This document shows positions 27,027-33,107 of a stretch of 47,237 nt of DNA, piece after piece. The translations under genes and the position numbers were made by a program. The number at the start of each line of letters is the position of its first letter. Within the stretch, counting starts at the first letter, position 1. Source of the DNA: an uncultured Oceanospirillaceae bacterium (GTDB taxonomy: Bacteria; Pseudomonadota; Gammaproteobacteria; Pseudomonadales; Balneatricaceae); assembly GCA_937138495.1 (NCBI GenBank), contig CAKZPE010000016.1:71977-119213 (forward strand), read 5' to 3'. The notes under the pieces were generated by a model, which saw only the letters and a program-made list of their open reading frames with translations, did not search any database and was not told the origin of the DNA.

Positions 27027-27826
27027 TTCGCTGCGAACAACTCAGAGTTACCTTTAACGCTGGCCTGCCCACTGAAAAGAAAGCCCTGCGGGGGGTTAAT
27101 CTTGAAATTCCTCAGGGGGAATTCGTCACGGTTATCGGTTCTAACGGTGCGGGTAAATCCACCCTGTTAAACGCCGTTGCCGGCGACATTCCTGCCAGCG
27201 GTGGCAAGATTCTGTTCGGCGATAAAGACGTTACTAAAATCCCGGCAACCGGACGCACCAAAGAAGTTGCCCGGGTATTTCAGGACCCGCTGGCCGGCAC
27301 CTGCGCCACTATGACCGTGGAAGAAAACATGGCCCTGGCGTATGGCCGCGGCTCACGTGGCAAGCTGTCATTCGCCCTGAATGACAACCTGCGCAAAATC
27401 TTCCGTGAACAGCTCAGCCGTCTGAATCTGGGGCTGGAAAACCGTCTCGATGCGGAAATGGGCCTGCTGTCCGGCGGACAACGTCAGTCAGTCAGCCTGC
27501 TGATGTCGGCCCTGCAGCCAAGCAGTATTCTGTTACTGGATGAGCACACTGCAGCGCTTGACCCAAAAACGGCAGCCCTGATTATGGACATCAGCGCGCA
27601 GATTATTGCTGAAAAGCAACTGACAGTGATGATGGTGACCCACTCCATGCGCCAGGCGCTGGACTTTGGCAGCCGCACACTGATGTTGCACGAAGGCAAG
27701 ATTGTCTTCGACCTGTCCGGTGAAGACCGCAGCAACTATGAAGTCAGCGACCTGCTGGAACTGTTCGCCAAAGCCCGCGGCGGCGATGAAGCACTGGACG
27801 ATGATAAGCTGCTGCTCGGCAGTTAA
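27023..27826 (+). CDS. ABC transporter ATP-binding protein, TrpZ-like
   Basis: 267 aa. Walker A GSNGAGKSTL (about 39-48), a Q-loop region (RVFQDPLAGTCATMTVEENM), signature LLSGGQRQSVSLLMS (the C-loop), Walker B ILLLDEHTAALD with a His in place of the more common Pro after Glu, and a switch His in VMMVTHSMRQALDFG. Energises the importer. Followed by a strong terminator, so the operon is binding protein, permease, ATPase. Confidence 0.92.
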   Translation: MIRCEQLRVTFNAGLPTEKKALRGVNLEIPQGEFVTVIGSNGAGKSTLLNAVAGDIPASGGKILFGDKDVTKIPATGRTKEVARVFQDPLAGTCATMTVEENMALAYGRGSRGKLSFALNDNLRKIFREQLSRLNLGLENRLDAEMGLLSGGQRQSVSLLMSALQPSSILLLDEHTAALDPKTAALIMDISAQIIAEKQLTVMMVTHSMRQALDFGSRTLMLHEGKIVFDLSGEDRSNYEVSDLLELFAKARGGDEALDDDKLLLGS

Positions 27827-27867
27827 CGGTCATCTCTGAAAGTTGATAGAGTAGCCATCATACCCTG

Positions 27868-27894
27868 AACGCCCCGCTCCGCCGGGGCGTTTTT
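27868..27894 (+). terminator. Terminator of the ABC importer operon
   Basis: Stem ACGCCCCG (27869-27876) with CGGGGCGT (27883-27890), 6-base loop, T-run 27890-27894. 42 bases after the ATPase stop. Confidence 0.9.
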
Positions 27895-27910
27895 ATTTCA
27901 GACGCCTTTT

Positions 27911-28444
27911 TTAACTGCCAGACTTAATAAGTTCATAATGATAAAAAATCGGCCCCTGATCTCCGGTAGGCTGGCGGATAAAGTTCAGCTTTTCCAGTAA
28001 CCGGGCAGATGCCACATTCGCAGAATCAACCCCGGCCACCAGACACTCCCAGTTGGTATTCTGCTCTGCAAACCTGACCAGACCATCCAGCATTTCACTG
28101 GCAAGCCCTTTACCCCATTCAGACTGCTTCAGCAGATAGCCAATATGCACCGTCTGCGCCTCAGTACCATAGAGAAAAATAAAACCGGTAAGGTCACTGC
28201 CGTGCTTATAACTGACCAACAACACCCGCCCTTCAGCCAGAACCTTTTCAAGCCAGTCCGCCGCCGCTTCCGGTGTGTTAATGCTATGAAAGTATCCCGG
28301 CAGATTCTCCACAACCGCCGGAGTCAGCACACTGACAATCTGGCTGAGTAACGCAGAGTTTTCCCTGTGCTCTCCAACAGAAAACAGTTCACTGATATCT
28401 AAACGGTGTGTGTTGTATAAGGTATTCAGAGCAAGGCCTCTCAT
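27911..28444 (-). CDS. GNAT family N-acetyltransferase, third gene of the ccd operon
   Basis: 177 aa. Acetyl-CoA-binding motif at QSEWGKGLASEMLDGLVRFA (Q-x-x-x-G-x-G/A) and the C-terminal SARLLEKLNF typical of the RimJ/RimL-like group. Substrate unknown. Its ATG shares one base with the ccdB stop (TAATG), so it is translated from the ccdA-ccdB message. That coupling is unusual: either a passenger gene or a functional part of the toxin-antitoxin unit. Confidence 0.82.
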   Translation of the reverse strand: MRGLALNTLYNTHRLDISELFSVGEHRENSALLSQIVSVLTPAVVENLPGYFHSINTPEAAADWLEKVLAEGRVLLVSYKHGSDLTGFIFLYGTEAQTVHIGYLLKQSEWGKGLASEMLDGLVRFAEQNTNWECLVAGVDSANVASARLLEKLNFIRQPTGDQGPIFYHYELIKSGS

Positions 28445-28761
28445 TAAATTCCCGTTATTGCAAAATCAACCGCAGACAGTATCTCCAAACGGAGGTGTTC
28501 TACAGTACCTATCGGTTGCCGTAACACTTTCCCGGAAACTGACGATAGCTGAGGTGTTAATAACAGATATGAAACACCTTCGTAGGTGATTTCCGGTGTT
28601 AACCGATCCAGCTGATGCCCTCTGAAGTCTTTACTGAATCCAAGTGGAATAACTATTCGCGTATGCAGATCTTCAAGAAGATTATTTTGCACATCAACTA
28701 AAAACGGAAAACGCTCCCTGCTCCGTTCAGACGGGTTTCGATAAACATCAAACTGCGCCAT
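28444..28761 (-). CDS. ccdB: CcdB family toxin
   Basis: 105 aa, cytoplasmic. CcdB poisons DNA gyrase by trapping the GyrA cleavage complex. Seen: FDVYRNPS...RFPFLVDVQNNLLEDLHTRIVIPL start, ELTP/YLLLTPQLSSVSGKVL middle and a DFAITGI end. F-plasmid CcdB ends WGI; here the Trp is replaced by Thr but Gly-Ile remain, so gyrase binding may differ. Start of ccdB and stop of ccdA share one base. Chromosomal ccd loci of this sort are known in Vibrio. Confidence 0.9.
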   Translation of the reverse strand: MAQFDVYRNPSERSRERFPFLVDVQNNLLEDLHTRIVIPLGFSKDFRGHQLDRLTPEITYEGVSYLLLTPQLSSVSGKVLRQPIGTVEHLRLEILSAVDFAITGI

Positions 28762-29006
28762 TAAAACTCCCTGAATTCATCTCCGAAACATCCGTGTTCT
28801 TCAACAACCTCATTATAAACCTGTATCGCCCGCTGGTTTTGCATACGCCAATGATCCGCTTCGGATAGCACCAGCTGTTCCCGCAGCGCCTGCTCCAAGG
28901 TAGCGGACAAATTGATATTAAGCTCCCGGGACTTTTTTAGTAAATCACTGTTAATGCTTAGGTTAGCAGCTTTCTTCGGCGCGGATTCATCATATAAGGA
29001 CTGCAT
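28761..29006 (-). CDS. ccdA: CcdA family antitoxin
   Basis: 81 aa. Ribbon-helix-helix DNA-binding N-terminus (KAANLSINSDLLKKSRELNINLSATLEQAL) and a disordered C-terminal tail (AIQVYNEVVEEHGCFGDEFREF) that wraps CcdB; the ending EHG.FGDEFR is the family's toxin-binding signature. First gene of the operon, coupled to ccdB. Two ATGCGCAT palindromes 35-54 bases upstream of its start are the probable autoregulatory operator. Confidence 0.92.
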   Translation of the reverse strand: MQSLYDESAPKKAANLSINSDLLKKSRELNINLSATLEQALREQLVLSEADHWRMQNQRAIQVYNEVVEEHGCFGDEFREF

Positions 29007-29040
29007 ATTTGTTTCCCGTTAAACATATATAACTACCATT

Positions 29041-29060
29041 ATGCGCATACAAATGCGCAT
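29041..29060 (-). promoter_or_regulatory. CcdA operator: two ATGCGCAT palindromes
   Basis: ATGCGCAT at 29041-29048 and again at 29053-29060, each self-complementary, centres 12 bases apart. Ribbon-helix-helix antitoxins bind exactly such tandem short palindromes. On the minus strand TTGTAT (29052-29047) between them plus TATATG (29029-29024) with a 17-base spacer forms a plausible promoter, so bound CcdA would cover the -35. Confidence 0.65.
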
Positions 29061-29201
29061 TACAATAAAAACAACGCTTCTTACAAGCTCTACTCTGTAC
29101 AACCTCAGACTTTCTGTCCTCTTCTGCTCACCTGAAAATATTTTTAGTGCTACTCTGGAAACCGAACAAAATATGGCTAAGAAACTGGTAAGCAAAAAAC
29201 G

Positions 29202-29489
29202 ATGGACTCCCCCTACCCCAAAGACCCCAAACGGCTCCGCGACCTGAACGGCTTCGGCCCCCGCAGTGAAGAAATACTGGCTGAAGTGGATATTCACACG
29301 GTTGAAGACTTCATGGACATCGACCCTTACGATCTTTACGCCAAAATCAAACCGATGAAAGGTATGGGGATGAATTCAATCTACGCCATTATCGGTGCAC
29401 GGGAAAACCAGCACTGGCTGGATGTAGCCAAAACCCGCAAAACGGAAATTCTGATGCGGCTGGATGATCTGGGGCTGGCGCCGAAATAA
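29202..29489 (+). CDS. TfoX/Sxy C-terminal domain protein
   Basis: 95 aa. Almost the whole protein is the TfoX C-terminal domain: RLRDLNGFGPRSEEILAEVDIHTVEDFMDIDPYDLYAKIK...GMNSIYAIIGARENQHWLDVAKTRK, a helix-hairpin-helix-like fold also present in the competence regulator Sxy. The N-terminal TfoX domain is absent, as in many stand-alone homologues. The start is uncertain: ATG 29202 has only a weak GGTAAG upstream, while a frame from ATG 29173 (MAKKLVSKK) would join it after a -1 slip at the A-run 29192-29197. Convergent with the GNAT gene at 29590. Confidence 0.75.
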   Translation: MDSPYPKDPKRLRDLNGFGPRSEEILAEVDIHTVEDFMDIDPYDLYAKIKPMKGMGMNSIYAIIGARENQHWLDVAKTRKTEILMRLDDLGLAPK

Positions 29490-29589
29490 CCGATTGCCTC
29501 ATAAGCAACCATACTCAGTTTATTCAGAGTGCATAGAACAGAAAGGGGAAATACTGCCATGATCACAAGCAACTGCTATCAGCTCACAG

Positions 29590-30066
29590 TTACTCTGCGT
29601 ACCACTTATCTACCGATATAAAATAGGTGGTGAAGCTTCGGCCCAACAGTTGAGTTTTCTGAACTTTGTTAGCCTTCCTTTTAAGAGCCCTGTATTCAGG
29701 GCGGGTTTCAAGAAGATGGAACATCACTTCCTGATGCCCTAGCGCTTTGGCCCACTCCATTATCGAAGCGAATATAGCGATACCGGATCCCCAAAATGCT
29801 TTAGAAATAACAATCGCGATTTCAAAGCCATCATCGTCCGGCTGGATCCCACACCAACCAGCAAGTACCCCATCAATGAGTACCGCCCGAACCCGGCAGC
29901 CAGGCAGAGCATCTGTCCGGATCTTTTCGTTCATCCATTCCCGGATGCTCGCAGAATCAAATAATGGATGGTCAACCAGATGCGTTCTCAAGGTAGGCTC
30001 ATTAACGATGGGCAGCAGATCATCCGGGTCTGTCTGACTGAAACTTACAAATTCAATTTTATTCAT
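29590..30066 (-). CDS. GNAT family N-acetyltransferase
   Basis: 158 aa. Weaker but recognisable GNAT fold: acetyl-CoA motif at SKAFWGSGIAIFASIMEWAKALG, preceded by strands RVRAVLIDGVLAGWCGIQPDDDGFEIAIVI, and a basic C-terminal region (RALKRKANKV). Substrate unknown. Not close in sequence to the other GNAT at 27911. Single gene within the accessory islet. Confidence 0.75.
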   Translation of the reverse strand: MNKIEFVSFSQTDPDDLLPIVNEPTLRTHLVDHPLFDSASIREWMNEKIRTDALPGCRVRAVLIDGVLAGWCGIQPDDDGFEIAIVISKAFWGSGIAIFASIMEWAKALGHQEVMFHLLETRPEYRALKRKANKVQKTQLLGRSFTTYFISVDKWYAE

Positions 30067-30174
30067 ATCTAAGTAATTCTAGGGCGAAAGCTGTGGCGTA
30101 CTGTAAATATCAATTGAGAGCGAAATAATACTGAATGTAACTTTGCTTTTACTTTAATTATCACCAATTAATGC

Positions 30175-30477
30175 TCATAACAGCCGAACAATCTCGGCGC
30201 CTGCCACATCGGACTGGAAACCAACTGTAAACTTGTAACCTATTACCATTTTGTCTTTCCAGTAGTCAGATACCAAAACTGAACACTCCGCCTCAAATAT
30301 TTCCCCATTAAGAATTTCGGAGTTTGGATACCAATGGATTACTATAGTAGCCCGGTCAATACTTTCATCATGCCTTGTGGGTACTGCCACCACACCGGAA
30401 TCATCAAAAATCAGCTTGCAAGCCGAAAAACCATCTGCGCCGTCTCTTATTTGAAATCTTGCAATGAAATCTGACAT
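30175..30477 (-). CDS. Hypothetical protein, 100 aa
   Basis: Not recognised. Small acidic protein with an alternating beta pattern (SDFIARFQIRDGADG, GVVAVPTRHDESI, ATIVIHWYP, EAECSVLVSDYW, VIGYKFTVGF), compatible with a small beta barrel; the layout recalls the beta-barrel domains of translation-factor-like proteins but I cannot assign it. No membrane segment. Weak GGG ribosome site. Accessory-islet context. Confidence 0.55.
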   Translation of the reverse strand: MSDFIARFQIRDGADGFSACKLIFDDSGVVAVPTRHDESIDRATIVIHWYPNSEILNGEIFEAECSVLVSDYWKDKMVIGYKFTVGFQSDVAGAEIVRLL

Positions 30478-30597
30478 TTCCCGAAACCTATAAGCAACTT
30501 TAAAGTTGAACTCTGGTAAAAGATTAGAGTAGTTATGGAGCTAAATCATATTTTTTCTCACGACTTTCTCCCCCCAAAAAAAGCAAAAGGAAAGACC

Positions 30598-30629
30598 TGA
30601 CCCCGTTAACTTGTGACCCCGTTAACTTG
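30598..30629 (+). repeat. Tandem 16-bp repeat, two perfect copies
   Basis: TGACCCCGTTAACTTG occurs at 30598-30613 and immediately again at 30614-30629. It contains the palindrome GTTAAC. Resembles short intergenic repeats spread in marine gammaproteobacteria, often beside mobile or REP-associated sequences, but I cannot verify genome copy number. Confidence 0.7.
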
Positions 30630-30656
30630 ACTCTTATACTCAACTAAAGCCCGTGA

Positions 30657-30685
30657 GTATGTCCGCTTTGTGCCAAAAGCAGACA
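30657..30685 (-). repeat. REP-like palindrome, left copy
   Basis: 29 bases whose reverse complement matches 32227-32255 at 27 of 29 positions. Internally palindromic: TGTCCGCTT and AAGCAGACA arms (one mismatch) around an 8-base loop TGTGCCAA. Together with the right copy it forms an inverted repeat around the 438-aa gene. Confidence 0.7.
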
Positions 30686-30829
30686 CGCACTAAGCTATTC
30701 TCATTGAAGCAATAACCTGATATTTTCTATATGCCGTCACAGGGAGTGTGCGTTTTTTACAGCAGTTGGTCGCTGCCTTCTGATAAATCCCTCCACTGTG
30801 TTTTCTTTCGACACTTAAAAGGACTTCCC

Positions 30830-32146
30830 ATGAGCGAAGATACACTCAGCCTCTATTTTGATGGTGCTAGTAAAACCGATGCCGATGACCTCCATACTGA
30901 AATAGAAGAGCTACTTCTAGAAAAAGATGAAGACCTATGGACCAGTCAGTTCGTATTTAAAGATACACAAGCAATCATCACACTGGGAGTGGATCTGGGA
31001 GGTGAACTGGTTGAAGACTTACTGCGTTTCTTATTACAGAAAGAGCTGATCAATGTTTACGCTGAACTCTACTACGATACGGCCGGTGAAACACAGTTTC
31101 TGGCTATTCGAGATGATCGTTTAAAAGAATTCAAACGCAGACCTCCTCGTAAGAAAGCCAAAGTCCCAGTCAAAAAGAAAGCCATCTCGGCTAAGGTGTC
31201 GGTTGCTTACCCTCACATGCTTGAGCCTGCCTGGCAGAAACAAAGGGAAAAAGATTGGGATGCAATGTTTTATGCAAGTATGTCCCACGAGCCTAAATAT
31301 TATTGGAAGCACATTAAAGACTATTACTTCGATGGGAATGTGCATAAATTTATTAAAGGCCAGATCACCTACCAGAAAAAAGCAGAATACAAGCTGGAAA
31401 ATAGAGGACCGTCAATAACTAGCGCAATAAATTATTCTCCGAGTAAAGCTTTAGACCAGTTAATCGAAGTTATACATACGCTCTTTGAGTGGTACGATCA
31501 CAATCAAGAAGATGTGTCTGATCAGAGATTGAATTATGAGAAAAAATGGTTCGTAGAGAGTCTTCACCACTTTTCTTCGCGATTTGTTGAGCATGGATTT
31601 GATCAAGAACTGACGGATGATGCATTTTTATGGATCTATGGTGATAGCTATCAGCCGGGAAGAACATTTCCGACCCCTTTTGGGCAAGATAACTGGCAGC
31701 CAGAGCTAAATGGATACGAAGTAGTTTGTGCAAGAATTATGCAGGGAATAAATGATTATTTATTTGAACCTGATCTATCACCGGAAGAAGCGTTAGGTGC
31801 TTTTCGTTATCAGAAAGCTGAGTACTCCAGATACTTAATGAGTTTGCTACCTCATATGGATGTAGATTTCTTTTCAAGGAAACGATTTGAGCGCTCTTAC
31901 GTCAATGAACGAGGGATAAGTATACAGCCTTGGATACAGAATTCTTTTCGATCACTCTTTATTGGGCTTTTAGGATATAACGTTCCTTTTATTCCTAAGC
32001 GAGACCAGCCGTATTGTCGTGATCCAGAAATGGCTGAGTCATTAAAAACGCAAATTTTTGAGTTGGATCTGCCAGATTATTTTGATTCCTTTATCGAATT
32101 TATTCATAAGCATGGAGATGACGCATACAAGTATTCTGGAAGGTAA
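30830..32146 (+). CDS. Hypothetical protein, 438 aa, AT-rich and bracketed by inverted repeats
   Basis: Start ATG 30830 chosen because AAGGA stands 7 bases before it; the longer frame from 30731 lacks a ribosome site. Not recognised. Seen: an acidic N-terminal module (about 1-100; SLYFDGASKTDADDLHTEIEELL, ITLGVDLGGELVEDLLRFLL), a basic linker RRPPRKKAKVPVKKKAI (about 103-120), and a C-terminal two-thirds rich in Tyr, Trp, Phe and Asp/His with EPKYYWKHIKDYYFDGNVHKF and FVESLHHFSSRFVEHGF. No signal or membrane segment. Codon use is visibly more AT-rich than neighbours, suggesting recent acquisition. Convergent with the valine cluster. Function unknown. Confidence 0.75.
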   Translation: MSEDTLSLYFDGASKTDADDLHTEIEELLLEKDEDLWTSQFVFKDTQAIITLGVDLGGELVEDLLRFLLQKELINVYAELYYDTAGETQFLAIRDDRLKEFKRRPPRKKAKVPVKKKAISAKVSVAYPHMLEPAWQKQREKDWDAMFYASMSHEPKYYWKHIKDYYFDGNVHKFIKGQITYQKKAEYKLENRGPSITSAINYSPSKALDQLIEVIHTLFEWYDHNQEDVSDQRLNYEKKWFVESLHHFSSRFVEHGFDQELTDDAFLWIYGDSYQPGRTFPTPFGQDNWQPELNGYEVVCARIMQGINDYLFEPDLSPEEALGAFRYQKAEYSRYLMSLLPHMDVDFFSRKRFERSYVNERGISIQPWIQNSFRSLFIGLLGYNVPFIPKRDQPYCRDPEMAESLKTQIFELDLPDYFDSFIEFIHKHGDDAYKYSGR

Positions 32147-32226
32147 GTACTCTCTTTCTGCCTTCAAGGAAAGTGTTTCTAAAGACTGCTTAGGGTCGTT
32201 AACAGTCATCAAAAGAGTGTCAAATG

Positions 32227-32255
32227 TGTCCGCTTCTGGCACAAAGCGGACATAC
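32227..32255 (+). repeat. REP-like palindrome, right copy
   Basis: Perfect 9-bp arms TGTCCGCTT (32227-32235) and AAGCGGACA (32244-32252) around an 8-base loop, followed by TAC. Inverted partner of 30657-30685. It lies between convergent genes and could also stop transcription, though it has no T-run. Confidence 0.7.
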
Positions 32256-32299
32256 CACCAGACACTCTCTTCCTGCTACAGACAATAAGACAGCAGCGG

Positions 32300-33061
32300 T
32301 TAAATCCTTAACCCTCCATCCATTTCAATGATCCGGCCAGTGAAGAAGTCGTTCTCGATGATGTATTGCAGGGTGTGGGCCATTTCTTCCACTTCACCTA
32401 GACGACGCAGGGGTACAGCTTTTACCATTCTATCTACCGCTTCCGGTTTCATTTGGGCGGTCATATCCGTGGCGATGACGCCCGGTGCGATACCGCCCAC
32501 CCGGATGCCGTGTCTGGCCAGCTCACCTGCCCAGGTGACGACCATGGTTGCCACCGAGGCTTTGGTCGCCGAGTAGTTGGTCTGCCCCATATTACCGGCG
32601 CGGGATACGGAAGAGATGTTCACAATGACGCCCCCTTCCCCCTGCAGTGCCATAATGGCAGCCGCTTCACGGGTACAGAGAAAGGTGCCGGTCACGTTCA
32701 CATCAAATACGGAGCGGAACTGATCCAGCCCCATTTTGGCCTGCAGTTCACCATCTTTTACTTTGATCAGCATGCCGTCACGCATCAGGCCGGCATTGTT
32801 CACCAACCCGTGTACGCCGCCACAGGTCTCTTTGATCTGTGCAAAGGTCGCTTCAACCGATGCTTCATCGGTAATGTTGCAGACGAACGCCTGAGCGGTT
32901 CCACCCAGGCTCTGACACTCAGTCACTGCCGCATCCAGCACCTGTGCGTCGAGATCGATCAGCGCAAGAATGCCGCCCTGTTCAGCCAGATGGCGGGCCA
33001 TTGCCAGCCCTAAACCACGGCCACCGCCGGTGATGACAAATACTCTGTCTTTTATTTGCAT
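32300..33061 (-). CDS. Short-chain dehydrogenase/reductase
   Basis: 253 aa, Rossmann fold. Cofactor motif TGGGRGLG (11-18), acidic Asp36/Asp38 after the second strand (favouring NAD), NNAG at 88-91, and Ser151-Tyr163-x3-Lys167 (NYSATKAS) catalytic set. C-terminal DGGLRI typical of FabG-like enzymes. Last gene of the minus-strand valine cluster, 46 bases after prpE; probably a 3-hydroxyacyl-CoA-type or 3-oxoacyl reductase serving this pathway, inferred from context only. Confidence 0.86.
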   Translation of the reverse strand: MQIKDRVFVITGGGRGLGLAMARHLAEQGGILALIDLDAQVLDAAVTECQSLGGTAQAFVCNITDEASVEATFAQIKETCGGVHGLVNNAGLMRDGMLIKVKDGELQAKMGLDQFRSVFDVNVTGTFLCTREAAAIMALQGEGGVIVNISSVSRAGNMGQTNYSATKASVATMVVTWAGELARHGIRVGGIAPGVIATDMTAQMKPEAVDRMVKAVPLRRLGEVEEMAHTLQYIIENDFFTGRIIEMDGGLRI

Positions 33062-33107
33062 AACATGCGTCTCTTCTCTGTCAGTTTCGTCTTGAATATA
33101 CGTTCAC

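Larger units (their letters stand above)
30478..30829. other. 352-base intergenic region with repeats
   Basis: Between two orphan genes. Holds a tandem 16-bp repeat (30598-30629) and a REP-like palindrome (30657-30685), both listed separately, and a possible promoter for the 438-aa gene, TTGAAG (30704-30709) and TATATG (30728-30733). No coding sequence visible. Confidence 0.6.

Noticed and set aside
29019..29297. 92-codon minus-strand frame across the ccdA upstream region and the TfoX_C gene
   Set aside because: Antisense to a recognisable TfoX_C domain and to the ccd operator; a shadow frame.
30657..32255. Complete insertion sequence bounded by the inverted repeats
   Set aside because: No transposase motif in the enclosed protein and no visible flanking target duplication; I call the repeats REP-like rather than IS ends.
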